Assembly (NCBI RefSeq): GCF_023278565.1
Contig: NC_064677.1
Coordinates: 1,178,001-1,242,000, forward strand
Origin: Colletotrichum lupini
Lineage: Eukaryota > Ascomycota > Sordariomycetes > Glomerellales > Glomerellaceae
DNA: 64,000 nt
Direction: 5' to 3'
Shown here: positions 11,795-23,835 of the stretch, one piece after another
How the letters are laid out: the number at the start of each line of letters is the position of its first letter
Position numbering within the stretch: position 1 is the first letter of the stretch
Notes under the pieces: generated by a model
Seen by the model: only the letters and a program-made list of their open reading frames with translations
Databases searched by the model: none
What the model was told of the DNA's origin: nothing
Translations under genes and position numbers: made by a program

Positions 11795-13575
11795 GATTGC
11801 TCCCTTTGAATCAAGTCTCTATCGTGAGGTGAGATCATAATTCGTGTGCTCATGAGATAAGGTAGCGCCAAAGAAACACGCCACGCACTTGGAGTATTTT
11901 GTATGTCTACTGTGGCAAACCCACACCACTTCAGTCTATCAAGGTAAGCTGTCCCCTACAGGGTAAGGGGGCCGAAAAACACGTCTATGTTTCTGTGGCG
12001 GGGACTGCCAGCAGGGAGGAAGGCTTGGCATAGGGACAGGCGTGAGAAGCTCTGACGTGAGGATTGGACGGGCTTGACGGGAAAAGATTAGATTGGAGAT
12101 TTCGCATTGCAATCCAGGGATCCGCGCTGTCACTGTTGATGAGTTGGTGCGGAGATGGTTGGTTAGAGCCAAGGATACAGGGTTCATGAGACAGGCCAAT
12201 GACGTAGAAAATGCAACGCACGTGGGAACGCTGTTGTTGTTCCAGCAGCAGAAAGGGGGATTTTCGTCATCGCGAATGAAAAATCCCATATGCTCAATTT
12301 GGCGGCCTTGTAACTGCAATGCATGGAGAGTCCTGCGAAAAATCGCCTATTCTTGCCCTCATCTGTGCTGTGCCGGCATTGATTGCCACACTGACGAGGA
12401 TAGGAAGGTTACGGATGTACCGGTGGGTCTGCAGTAGGATTGTCTTGATCCCAATGTCCTCAGCCCCTAATCGGCCACGATGAGTTCCTTAGTATGTGTC
12501 TCTGATAGAGTTGTCGCCGTTCACTTAACCGTCAGATTGTCACTGACGAAGATTCTTCCAAGCAGATCTTGATTGTGCACGTAACTCGAAGCCTGAGGCT
12601 AGCAGTTGACCACGTCTCCCGCAGGTGTCAACGCGATGGACAGAAGAAACAGTCAATGTCACTGAAGAAAGTCGTGACTAATTGAATCACCAAGCAATCT
12701 TAGAGTCGAACATCTCAGTAGTGCCACTAGTAAATCTCTGGGCTATCGCTTGAGGTATGCGGCCATCAGGAGGCTACCGGGTATCAGAGAGCTGGACCTT
12801 CTTTTGAATATCTGACAGCAGGCTACCACTCACTCTGTGGTACAGATTTTGGATAGCACAGCAGGTCGTCTCAATGCCTTCCGCATGAATGTTTCACACA
12901 GAGACCGAGATTGAACACGTTGGCAAGGGGTCCAGAGAAGCCTTCAGCATTGGTATCTGCCAAGAAGTCGAATGTGGTATGAAGGAGACTATGTTTATAA
13001 TTATTTTGAGTTCTCTGGTCGGATCGACTTTCCAATTCAAGCCAACCCACAGAACTCAATCACATCTGTTTCCGCCGTTGCCTAGCGTGGCACCACGACC
13101 CTGAGTGTGGGTACAACTGACTGAGCTTTGTTCCGCTCAGAAGGCATGGAAGGCGTTATTCTGGTGCCGGTCAAGACTGGACTATCACAACTTTCGTCAG
13201 CATGTAAGACTGGAAGGAACAATCCATTTCGGGGAATCTTGTTCTCCTTCAGTTGCAAGAGCGCAGAGTGGGCAATGGCTACACGCCGCGGATGCCATCA
13301 AATGGTGACGTCAAGGCAGCCATGACGTGTTTTGTTTAGCGCACTATTGTCTCGCAAGGCATCACACCGGTAATTGCACATCATCCACGACGCCTCATCT
13401 CCAAAATGCTTCGCCAATCCGTTTCAACACAGAACATATCGATTTGAATACTTAGGCGAAGTAATTTAACGTTACGAGGGCTCTGCCGTCTTGTGGTCTG
13501 GTCCCGCAACCCGCTTTCCCGTCGGCGGTTGCCACACAGTCTTGAACGTCTTAGCAGCATCACTGTACCTACAGC
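11795..13575. other. 1.8-kb gene-free interval
   Basis: Promoter-side DNA of both the minus-strand pyrophosphatase and the plus-strand esterase. Several open frames of 60-126 codons overlap each other on both strands and show no recognisable family, so I regard them as chance. No RNA gene or repeat seen. Confidence 0.6.
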
Positions 13576-14625
13576 ATGGAAACACACGATAAGCCAAAAA
13601 CTAGAGAAACATTCTTTTTCACTGAACGGCACGATCGATCTTTACTTATGCTATTGCTACAAATCGCCATCAAACCCCTCCGGCCTAGGCTGGCGTCCCC
13701 ATCTAAGCTGCCGCCCAACGCGGAGCGTCTGACGCCACCCAAGAACCCACGGAAATGCCATATAGAAGAGAGAGAATTGGAGGGACTATGGCTGTATGAC
13801 ATCACTCAAAAATTGAATAGCAGGAGTGACAAAGAACAGAGTCCGCGGCGTCAGCGACGAATTTTGTACTTTGCCGGGGGAGGGTGGCAGATGCCACCGA
13901 GCAAGAATCATTGGACTTTCTGCATGGAACTTGTCCGACGGCTCGACAACACAACAGTTACGATCATCTCTGCACCTCTCGCATCGAAACACCCTGTCTC
14001 AGTTGCATTCCCTTGCATTCAAAGAGCGTACAGTTCCCTTCTAAGCGAATCACATGACGCCGGCGAAAGTGTGATTGTTGCCGGTGATAGTTCAGGTGGT
14101 AACATTGCACTAAGTCTCGTGGCTTGGACTTTGAAGCACCCAAATGAGGAGGTTTCGAACCCACCTATTGCTGTCATGGCCATCAGCCCTACGGTAGACC
14201 TTTGTCATGAACTCCCAGAGATCAGAGTGGTGGAGAAATCCGATTCACTCCACACTTTCGAATCCATCAAAGCCACTGCTGAGGCATGGTGCCCCAAAGA
14301 GTCGAGCAAAACTTTGCAACGAAATCAAGGGGGCAATCATGTCTGCTACGACTGGTCATTGAATGATCCAAGAGTATCTCCCATACACGCCGATCTTGGG
14401 GTCTTTCTACAACACAACGTCCGCATATATGGAGTATCTGGGTCATATGACGTGCTAGCACCCGAGGCTATTGCTTTCCGGAATAAGTGCAAGGAGCATG
14501 GGGTCTCTGGAGAATGGCTATCATGGGAAAGACAGATGCATTGTTTTCCTCTCATGTTTAAATATGGGCTCAAAGAGGGTAAGGAAGGCATGGACTGGAT
14601 GATTCATGTTCTCGACAAGCACTGA
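13576..14625 (+). CDS. alpha/beta-hydrolase fold-3 (GDXG/HSL-type) esterase, 349 aa
   Basis: Probable carboxylic-ester hydrolase of the hormone-sensitive-lipase family. The nucleophile elbow G-D-S-S-G-G lies at about residues 170-175 (Ser172). The acid is probably the Asp in G-S-Y-D-V-L-A-P-E-A and the base the His in Q-M-H-C-F-P. The upstream oxyanion motif, normally H-G-G-G, reads F-A-G-G-G-W at about 99-104, so the conserved first His is Ala. There is no signal peptide; residues 22-32 are mildly hydrophobic. It is a single exon from the ATG at 13576. It lies convergent with a decayed sugar transporter. Many genes of this family act in secondary metabolism or xenobiotic breakdown; substrate cannot be inferred. 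Confidence 0.85.
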   Translation: METHDKPKTRETFFFTERHDRSLLMLLLQIAIKPLRPRLASPSKLPPNAERLTPPKNPRKCHIEERELEGLWLYDITQKLNSRSDKEQSPRRQRRILYFAGGGWQMPPSKNHWTFCMELVRRLDNTTVTIISAPLASKHPVSVAFPCIQRAYSSLLSESHDAGESVIVAGDSSGGNIALSLVAWTLKHPNEEVSNPPIAVMAISPTVDLCHELPEIRVVEKSDSLHTFESIKATAEAWCPKESSKTLQRNQGGNHVCYDWSLNDPRVSPIHADLGVFLQHNVRIYGVSGSYDVLAPEAIAFRNKCKEHGVSGEWLSWERQMHCFPLMFKYGLKEGKEGMDWMIHVLDKH

Positions 14626-14839
14626 TGAGATATGGGCCTCAACAAGTTACAGCGTTGACCAAAGCTGAGTCTCAGGAATCCCAACATGTCATGAGCGACT
14701 CACCAACCCTTCCTAAGTATCTACCTCGATAATATTTGGAATGAAGAAGTGCTCCTGATCCGATCTGTTCTTAGTATTCTCTACAAATCTTTCCGTGTTC
14801 ACCTTATCCATCCTTTTCGTGCTGAGTCGCCGTTCCCCT

Positions 14840-16440
14840 CTTGACATTCCCTTCTAATGGAATATTCGTAACTCTTGCCGCTTCAACGTCGAAGATGATC
14901 GCCATTTCTTCTCACGTATGACCTCGGGTTTCTGGGTGGAAGAAGTGGATGATGATCGACCCAGCTAAGAGAATCATAAGAGATACAATGTAATGCTTCC
15001 AACCAATAGGTTCGAGTGCAGGAGGATTGACTAAATGTTGAGGAAGATTCTCAAGTACGTGGTCATTTGCGCCAGAGCTGCACCTCTCGCACGAAGTTCG
15101 GATGGCCAGATCTAGGATACAAGTAAACGTTAGCAGGCCACATACTTCCGTTATGTTGCGTCTTCAACTTACAAGGCAGTGTCGTAGAACCCGTAGAGGA
15201 TAACAACACTGGGACCACTGCCACGCCGACTGATGGCGACTCAGTATCATCAAAGCTACCAGACAAGTCAGTAATGTCGGCGAAACTGGCAAACGGTCCA
15301 TCACAACTGGCAAGGAACAGCGGTCGACGCCCGAGTCAGTCAATCGGGAGAGCAGCTGATACTGCTATGATGAGGTTCCAGATTTGCATGCAACCGTTGA
15401 TGAGCGTTTGATCTCTAACAGAGGTGATGCCAATTGTATCTAGTACAGCCCCGAGGTAGTAAGACACGATGTTTTGCCCGGCCCACTGTCCAATTACACC
15501 CAGCGACATTAAGATAAAACCTCTGTGTCTGTCTCTCGGCGTGGAGAACAACCCTATCTTTGAAGAACTCTTAGCCAACATCTCATCGTCTTGCTCGTTC
15601 GATCTCGGTCATCTCGAAGTCCACGAGAACAGAGCTTCGGTCTCCCCCGCCATGAAACTTGGCCAGTATGCTGCGAGACTTTCGAGTCCGGTTTTTGGAG
15701 ACGAGAGGACGGGGCGATTCCGGGACGAGAATGGCGGCTGGGAGTACGAATAGCGGGATGGCAATCTGTAGCAATGATGGGATGCGCCAAGACCAGCAAT
15801 TGTCGTGATTTCTGGTTCCGAAGGTCGCCCACGCCGCCAAGCTAGGTCTAACAAATCATCCAATGTTATAAAGCCTGTAACACCATATCTCAGCGTTATT
15901 TTATTGACTTGCCTGAAGCCTCATCGTCAGAGCCAGCACCTACGCTCCGAGAATTCCCCGGTGCAATGGGTATGCCAACTCCGTGATAAGACCAGACGCA
16001 AGACAACCCCACCAGATGCTCGGCTCGCCGAAGATAATACGACCGATGATGAATTCAGCCTTGTTCGGCAAGAAAGCTTGGAAAAAAGTAATCGATACAA
16101 AGAAAATCGTTTCCTACAAAGAGTCCTTTCTCCCGGCCCCAGCGGTTAGCAAAGTAAACCACCACAAGATAAAGTAGGAAAGCATGGACAAAAGCGCCGG
16201 GGCGGCATTGATGGAAACCGAGCCATTACCTCTTGGGGCAGTCCAGCAATGTCTGCCATCGAGAAAGAGTCAAGAGACCGTTCATCATTGATCCATCGCA
16301 ACCGTTCGCTGCGCAGAGTAAGGCCAGAAAGATGCAATAGAAGTTGATGTCTATGAGGTGTCGTTGCGTATATCACAGGGTTCTGTCGTCTGGGAGAACA
16401 GCGACGAGTAACGGGCTGGTGCCTAGGTTCTTACTGAAGA
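14840..16440 (-). pseudogene. decayed MFS sugar transporter
   Basis: Translating the minus strand in shifting frames recovers a fungal sugar-porter: I-N-F-Y near 16340, N-G-C-D-G-S-M-M-N-G-L near 16300, T-E-L-A-Y-P near 15970, A-A-W-A-T-F-G-T-R-N near 15830, P-E-S-P-R near 15720, G-Q-W-A-G-Q-N-I-V-S-Y-Y near 15475, L-G-R-R-P-L-F-L near 15320, I-W-P-S-E-L-R-A-R-G near 15100 and H-P-E-T-R-G-H-T near 14930. The frame is broken by at least two frameshifts (about 15580 and about 15205), a stop at 15336-15338 exactly where the conserved Arg of D-R-x-G-R-R should be (CGA to TGA), and a stop at 14912-14914 where the tail E-E-M-A-I-I-F-D continues. One real intron remnant (15117-15173 region) is still visible. 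Exact limits are uncertain. Confidence 0.88.
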
Positions 16441-17744
16441 ATCGAAATCTCCCAACCATAATGTCTACAAGTCAGAGTTGAAGAGTAAAGCTTTAAAGCT
16501 AAGGTATATGGGGAGAATCCCAACTCAACTGAAGGGCCTGGGAGTGCGAGGAAGCGCAAAGAGAAGAAGACTTCTACGAAGTATTGGCTTCTTTGCGTGA
16601 ATCGTAGTTCATTCAAGTGCCTTCTCAACTCTGTGAGTGAAACTTTCTTAGAGTAACAAAATACCAAGCGCCTTCCGCGACTTGATTGAGGTTTCTCTCC
16701 GGAGATATCTTGAAAAGCTGAAGTCATGTCCGTCGAGTATCGGCATATTGCACCTTAAAGACGGGGTGTTGACCTGATCAGGGGTACTCAGTGTTACATG
16801 TCTACCAACATTTCCCGGTAGCCAATAGTCGCGTCTCCCAGGAAAAACATTCTGGCGGGCAGTGTATCCTGAACTCAGAGCATGCGCACTTGTCAGTCTT
16901 CGGATGAGAGGCATCCCCGTAGCAGATGGGTGTTGTGGCGCGGGATGCGGGGGGTCTACAAACCTGTGTGGGGATTGATGTTGAAGAATCCCCGTTACAT
17001 CTACCAATCCTGCGTTCTTCAAGCAGCAAGAATACCCGGGTATAATTATGCCGTTCGTAAGACACATCAAGAGGCTATGCAAAGTGACCGGGGATGAGCT
17101 GACTCGGGAAGTTCGGTCGTCACTAAACGTCCACCCCTGTCGTCGATTGGGAATATTGGCATACCTCCTCTACGACGATGTCAGGAGATTTTCGGATCTT
17201 GCAGATGCGAGAACGGGACTTTAACAACGGCGGTGTGGGACACTCGTCGCATCTAGCTGCATCCAAGCCTGTCTTTTTGGTATGCTAACCACAGTAAGGC
17301 AGTCTCTGGGCCCAGATGATGGTCGAACAATAACGAAATCAAGGCCTTGAGATTAGCCTCGTCAAATCATGTCAGCTTGTGTCTTCATGTCTCGATGAGT
17401 AAACAGAAGCCGTAAGTATGCTACCAGTTTGTCACAAGAAATCAACAATGTCACTTGAAATACTTCACAGTGACTTTAGTTAGACGAAGAGCGTGCTCAT
17501 AACATGATACAGAGTAATTCTGGTGGGGTTCTTCACATGTTAGAATTAGGGAAGACAAATACATGTTATTCAAGTGTTGAGTTGGCTCTGCATCAACAAA
17601 ACGGTATCTTGGCTCAATGGGCTGAATCTTCGTTCTCAGTGATATTTACCCCTGAGATGGTCACAGCGGACCTCTTGAGTCGTCGCTCGAGGTAGAGCCC
17701 TATTACGACAGCTTCCGTATCACACAGGAAAATGAAAGTATCTG
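16441..17744. other. 1.3-kb gene-free interval
   Basis: Upstream of the dead transporter and downstream of the GH17 gene. It includes the former transporter promoter. The minus-strand frames of 87-144 codons around 16650-17080 show no family resemblance and overlap plus-strand frames. Confidence 0.55.
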
Positions 17745-18864
17745 CTAAATGTCGCACTTTCCCCCTGACGAGTCTGGCAAGCTCGAGCAACTAAGATTGA
17801 AGACAGGCCGCGAAACATCGCTATTCCTCGTGAGACCAAACTCTATGCCGTTCCTGACCTGATCAGCATTGGAGTCGATCAGAATGTACCAAAAGACATT
17901 CAAGCTCGTTTGAAAGAGGTCGCAGCCGACGCTGGTCCAGTAGAAGCGAGCGTTCTCAACTGAGGCGACGGCAGCCCCTTGAGATTCGCCGGCTTGGGGA
18001 GGCAGTTAGCGTCCGAGACTATGTAAATCTTGAGATGTGATGCTGAGCGGGAGTCTTACCATGCGGCCATCCAGTTTCGGTGACCCACACCTCCTTGTCC
18101 TTCCCACAGACACTTGAACTTTGGGCAGCGATTTGCCTTGTTTGATCAAGAGCAGATATGAATAGGTCAGGGGCGTTTTCAATAGTATTGTTTTTGTCGG
18201 ACTCCCAGTAGGGAAAGGAGTTGTGGCCGAGCCAGTCGGCGGCTTCCACAACGGCGGCATTTTCGGGTAGAATCCATGCAGTGTATTTGTCGACGTGTCC
18301 AATGGGTTTGTTTGCCAGGGGAGGTATGCTTTGCTTGATCAAACTTCGAAGGTCCGCAATGTACCCTACGATCACTTTCGCGTCGGCGCCCACGCCAACA
18401 TATTTACCGGCCAGGCCGCTCGCATGCCGGTACAAATCTTCTGAGCCGACGGAAATGCCGATGACCAGGTTGGTGAAAGCCTCACCATACTGCATGTATG
18501 CGGCCGTAAGAGATCTTAGCTCATTGGTGTACATTTGGCTGCCGGCGCTGGCCCAAAGTCCGACCAGAATGTTGGTGTTGGTATCGATGGCAGCCTTGTA
18601 AGCCGAAGTGGGTTCAGCCCATGATGAGGTCGGATCATATGTATTGTTACACTGGATGGAAGTATATAGACGAGCCGAGGTGAAGTTTTTTCCATCCGCG
18701 CCGGCAAGTGTCTTCGCGTTCTGGAAGTAGCGTAAGAAATCATCGTAGCCCCTGCATGACCCATCTTCGTTTGTGGCGCCATAGTTGAATCCCAGGAGGC
18801 CCGGCTGGTTTCCTGCCAGGGCGGTAGTGGCCAAGGACACGGCAACTGCGGTCATCAGATACAT
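17745..18864 (-). CDS. secreted GH17 glucan beta-1,3-glucosidase-type enzyme (350 aa, 2 exons)
   Basis: Glycoside hydrolase family 17 enzymes cleave or transfer beta-1,3-glucan chains in the fungal cell wall. Exon 1 is 18060-18864 and exon 2 is 17745-17992; the 67-bp intron splits codon 269 and phases close to 1,053 bp. Residues 1-17 are a clear signal peptide ending Thr-Thr-Ala-Leu-Ala. The mature N-terminus has the G-F-N-Y-G-A fold start, the acid/base Glu is in I-S-V-G-S-E (about residue 144), and the nucleophile Glu is in V-T-E-T-G-W-P (about residue 264). Exon 2 supplies the conserved S-V-E-N-A-x-x-Y-W and V-F-W-Y segment. There is no Ser/Thr-rich GPI tail, so the product is probably soluble or wall-associated. 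Confidence 0.92.
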
Positions 18865-21163
18865 CTTAGATAATCAGTTGGGATGGAGATAGCTGAGGAT
18901 CATTCGAGAGATGGACGAAATCCGATTCTCTCCTATTCCCCCAGCAAGAGAGTACTAGGCAAGCATCTTAAACATGGTGGCCATCTCGGTTTTCTTTGTT
19001 AGCCACGAACAGAGCTGAGTCGAACAGTCTTCTTTGCTTGAAGCCCCACAAACTGCCACACCTTTGAACAGACCCCTTTTCTGTTGTATCTAGGAACACC
19101 TTCTTTGCTGTCGTTCTCTCAGTCTTCCGTGCGACGAAACCGTCAGGGCTAGTGACCCGAGCTACCTAGGAATTCATGCATCGTCCAGATCATTCCCTGA
19201 ATATCGGCCAAGTTTCCTTGATCATGTCTCGATTGTAACATGGTTTTTATAAGGTAGTCAGCTGCTCAAACTGTGCAGGTGCTTCATCGAACCTTATGAG
19301 TGAATAAACCTTCGATACTGTACGAGTAGAGGAGTGAGAGATCGGGCCGGGTGAACATAAGGAAGGATCATCCGACGCGGGGCTAGCTCAGCGCATCTCG
19401 GGAATTGGCGACATCACAGGGCTTTGGAAGCAGCTATCGGAACAGCCAATGATGCATTAGCCGCACATATCATGCAAGGACGATGACCACAGTTAGCGCA
19501 GCCCCATACCCGAAGTGAAAAATGTGTGCTCCGAGAGGGTGTGAGAGGGCACATCCAGTCTTTCAGGGGCGCGGCCATCCGAACATACCTGAACTGATAC
19601 ATCTCCACGCCCGCCCCTGATTATACTTCGCGATGGCCTTGGTCCCAGTCGATGCGGACGCGCGGAAACATGGGTATACTTAGTATTACTCCATCATATA
19701 CCGGGCCCTTGTCGGGAATTCCTGAATTTGAATCGTTTGACATGCCTCGCGGAGTCTAGGGTGAATTGGGAAGGTGAAAAGACATTGAAAGTCTAACGCA
19801 AAGAAAATTTCACCTGGATGAAGCATTGAAAGAGAGGCGAGTGGGCAGGAATGTGACAACAGAATCGATGTGGGTGGGCTGCGCCGCTGCGGGCGCTCTA
19901 CGCTGGCTCTGCGGCCATAACGCAAGAGTCGCATATCTTTCTATCTCTGTCGGCACAGAAAGCGGAAGTGGATTCTAGTCGTCTCATCGACTACATTGGA
20001 AGTCGGTGAAGAGTGAGAAGAGGCCGCTCTGAAATACTGCCAGCCCAGTGATCACGTAGCGATAGGTAAGTAAGTAATTAATTAGATACTCAACACCATT
20101 GGGATGGTTACTACGGAGAAGCCACATAGAAGAAGAGGTGTGTTGGAAAGCAACGTAGTGCAAACGAGTATTTCCACGCCTTGTTATGGTGTTTAATCAT
20201 GCTACAGGAATATAGAGAGCGAGGGGTGTCAGATTTTAATTTTAGTCTTTCCTCTCCTATTGAATTCGGGACCGTCTTGAACATCCAGTCATTAGAACCA
20301 ATAAGTAAAAGAGTTCACCCCCCGGTGCTGAACTGGGTGCTACATCTCTTGGTGCTCATGCTGGGAAATTTCTGTTGCTCATTCCGGGATTCGAACTCGG
20401 GGTCTCGTATGGGCTTAGATTGTCGTCGAGTAGGCTGGTTGGCGAATTCAATTAATGGCCATGAACTACTTCACCACCCAGCCAGTTTGACCTGATCCGT
20501 CGACCTAGACAGGCGCCTGCTGGCTGGTGACGAGAATGGGCTCGAGGGGGGGTATATACCCTTCTGTCGTGGTAAGATGCGGCAAGGAAGCTATACACAA
20601 GGTTGTCCTGGCCGTACCTTCCTCTCCAGGTCCTCGACGAGCAAGGTGCCTAGAAGGATCATCACAAGACCGGAAATATCGCCATCAACTTGGATAGAAT
20701 CGGGAAAGGGAATATAAAGCCAGCCTTGTGTGATACTAGTCCTGGGGAAAACTGCCCATATCTGTCCAAAGGTTTTGGGCAACACCCAGAGTCTTGGACG
20801 GAAGAACTTCGACCAAGGCAGCGAGATAAGGCGGTACCATGGCAGGTTAGTCACTGAAATTTGGGAGCTCTGGGCATGAAATCCCGTTGCCGACCTGAAT
20901 GACACAAAATACGAAGACGACACAACATCATCCGAATTACTGTGGCAAAGGAAGATGGCAAAGCTTAATATCAATGGCTAAAGAGCACTCACCCGAGATG
21001 CGATAGCGAGCCTGTAGAGTATTTCAAGACCTCTAGAACGTTTTCACATAGACTGACTCTTCGTTAGCTGGCCGCTCTGACAGCGGCCAAATTTATACGA
21101 GGTCAGACGGCGGCACAGCAACTTGCCGACTCCCCAAGCGTCAAACTTGGATCAGAGGCGTTA
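18865..21163. other. 2.3-kb gene-free interval before the transposon
   Basis: Contains the GH17 promoter (start at 18864) and unassigned DNA. The 127-codon minus frame at 20591-20974 matches nothing I recognise. A tRNA-like stretch at 20385-20485 is listed separately. Confidence 0.5.
20385..20485 (-). other. degraded tRNA-like or tRNA-derived SINE-like segment
   Basis: On the minus strand this has a B-box-like G-A-G-TTCGAATCCC with a T-arm (one mismatch in the 5-bp stem) and, about 80 bases upstream, an A-box-like TGGTGAAGTAG. The acceptor strands do not pair and the spacing is too long for an ordinary tRNA, so a functional tRNA is unlikely; a relic tRNA or SINE is possible. Confidence 0.25.
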
Positions 21164-21207
21164 AGTCGACCCACCCCCTTTTAGCCACCCCCCCCTTTTG
21201 GCCACCC
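21164..21207 (+). repeat. left 44-bp terminal inverted repeat
   Basis: Begins AGTCGACCCACCCCC. It contains two copies of a CCTTTTRGCCACC core spaced 17 bases apart, which may be paired transposase binding sites. Confidence 0.92.
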
Positions 21208-23007
21208 TATTAAAACATAGTATCAAAATATCGCTACTAACTATACTTAATTAATTAACTATCTTCTATTACTATAATAATATAGTTATTATTTTCTTTA
21301 AATAATTTAACCCCTATAAGTCGACTAGGATTAACTAAATAGTTATTAAAGTCTTTTTAAGCTCTTTATATATTTTAAATATTTACGAACTTAGTATTTA
21401 AGTTTATTAATATACTCTTCTTTTTTTATAGCTTTAATTAATTAACTTTAGCTTTTAAAACTCGAATATAATACTAAGATATTATTAAATAATAGGCTTA
21501 CTTATTAAATACTTTTTTTACTTTTTTAAATAGTAATTATTAAGTATTATAGTCTAAACTAAGCTCTATAAATAACTTTAACTAATTATAAAACTTACTA
21601 ACTTTTTTAAGTATTAATTAGTTAATAATAGACGTTATTAATACTTAGTTAATAACTTTTTTAGTATTATTAATTACTTATTTAGTATTTACGGTCTTTT
21701 TAATTAGTATAACTAAGTTAAATAGGATTATTAAATTAATAAATAGTCTAGCTATATTAGGGGGATATAGTTTAATTACTTTCTATTTACTTCGTATATT
21801 TAATAATATTAAACTAGTTAAATAAGCTTTTTAGTAATAGTTTAAGAAGTACTACTTTTTAATAATAATAAAATTATTTACTATATTCTCCTTATTAAGC
21901 TCTTTTTTATACTTAGACTTAATAAATCTAAAAAATAGCTATATTTAATAACTAGAAAATATAAGAAGTATATAGTAATAAAAATAGTAAATAAACGTTA
22001 TTTTTATAATATTTTTATATAAATTTTATTATTATATAATTTTTATAGCTATTTAAAACTAATAATTAAGGCTTATTAAGTATATTAAGCTTTTTAAAAA
22101 GGGGGGGTCTTAATTTATAATAAGAATACTATTTTTAATTATTTAAGGGTAGTCTTATTAATCGTTTAGTTATTATTTATTATTATAAATTCCTAATTAA
22201 TATAAGGGTTAAGTTTAAGTAGAAACTATTACTATATTACCGACTTTCCTTTATATATAATTAGTAGTTTAATAGCTCGATTATTAATAAAAATATACTC
22301 GATTATAAATACTTAAATATACGAACTAAGCTCTTTTTTTTATATTATTATAGTTTTTATTTTATTTAAAACTAGGTTATTAAATCCCTTACTTTTTAAA
22401 ATATTAATTTTATTTATATTATACTTATTAACCTATTTAATATTACTAATCTTTAATATATTAAGTAATCTAAACTATAATTTAATTATATTAATAATAG
22501 CCCTATTTAAATACCTCGAATTAATAATACGACTTCTTTAAACTTTAATTAATAAGTTCTTTTTTAAAAAAGTATTTATTTATCTCTTTTTAAAAAGATT
22601 ATATCCCCCTAAGATCTTAAAACTTACTTAGTAAATTTTCTAAACTATTTATAAGTTAGTATAATATTTAAATTATACTAAATACGAACTTATTAAGCTA
22701 GCTAGTTTTTTTATTATAAAAGAAGTTTTTAAAGGTTTACGAATACTATTATTTTTATTTAGTAACCTCTTTTATAATTATAAAAAGTTAACTTTAAAAC
22801 TCCGAACTTAATTAAAGCTTAATTAATTAAAAAACCTCTTTTAATAGCTTTAAAAGCCCGAATAACTTTATTTTTAATATATAAAACTATTATATATTAA
22901 TAAATAAATATATAAAAAAGAATTATACTTAGACGATTTTTATAATTATTATAGTGGTTTAAAAATCGTGGGTAGGGTTTTAATACGGTAGCTAGGATAG
23001 AGAAATG

Positions 23008-23051
23008 GGGTGGCTAAAAGGGGGGGGTGGCCAAAAGGGGGTGGGTCGACT
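23008..23051 (-). repeat. right 44-bp terminal inverted repeat
   Basis: Reverse complement matches the left repeat at 42 of 44 positions; both mismatches are A/G, at the purine position of the two internal CCTTTTRGCC cores. Confidence 0.92.
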
Positions 23052-23835
23052 TAGTGGGTGACACTGCAGCGACTTACTCGATCCTGTTTCTACATTGATT
23101 AGCCTCCACTGTTGGAGATGGTGCTGCTCCAATGCCGAATCCAGGTACTGCTACGCTGGCAACTGTTCTAACACAGCCTCTTTGTCCCGTCGGCAGCCTG
23201 TGCTGCATCACGGCGAGCCAGACCTCTTGGCGGCAACGAGGCCTCAGGTCTCGGTACACATTTTAAAGAAACGTTGATTTTAGATAAATAAGGTTCGGGT
23301 AAAAGGAAAATAGTCACCAGATAATATCGAACTGTAAAGGTTTGTATTCCTGTTTATGGACGATTCGCCGGAGGTCAGCGATTCTTCTCCTCACTCTCTG
23401 CTGTCAGTCACCTATAAAACACTCTAGTCCACAGGGCCTCAGCGCATCACACGAAGACTTGAACTAATTTCGATACGTCTCCCAGTTAATGTTATATATT
23501 ACTACCCGTCTTAAGGAAATATTGAGAAGACGCATAATGTATGATGCGAACGCCGAAAGGTGCTACAAGAAGGGCACAAACTCGCGCTCGTTTATGGAGT
23601 ATATGTAGCATATAAGATACGATGGCAAATGTAGAGAGACACTTCTTTATTCATTAAATAATCATGGGTTTTTCGATTTTAGGAGCCTGATAAAGTAGAT
23701 GCCAGGCAATTCACCTGGAGCGAACCTATGGATACCGTATTGGACTCCTTACATCGTTCTTCTTTGAGTCCTTACGCCAGTATCTCCATAGGCCTTTTCG
23801 CACAAATGACAACACCCCCATAGCCGGCCGATATC
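23052..23835. other. 0.8-kb intergenic DNA right of the transposon
   Basis: Normal-composition DNA begins at once outside the TA duplication. Short frames at 23074-23277 on both strands overlap and are unassigned. The 3' flank of the unknown gene at 23836-24846 is included. Confidence 0.5.

Larger units (their letters stand above)
21164..23051. mobile_element. Fot1-like (Tc1/mariner-pogo) DNA transposon, RIP-inactivated
   Basis: The element is 1,888 bp. Its ends are 44-bp inverted repeats (21164-21207 and 23008-23051) with only two mismatches, flanked on both sides by TA (21162-21163 and 23052-23053), the target duplication used by Tc1/mariner elements. Size, 44-bp repeats and TA site all match what is known of Fusarium Fot1. 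The interior is AT-saturated and lacks CpA/TpG, with no transposase frame left, so it cannot encode its own transposase. The terminal repeats stayed GC-rich. Confidence 0.9.
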
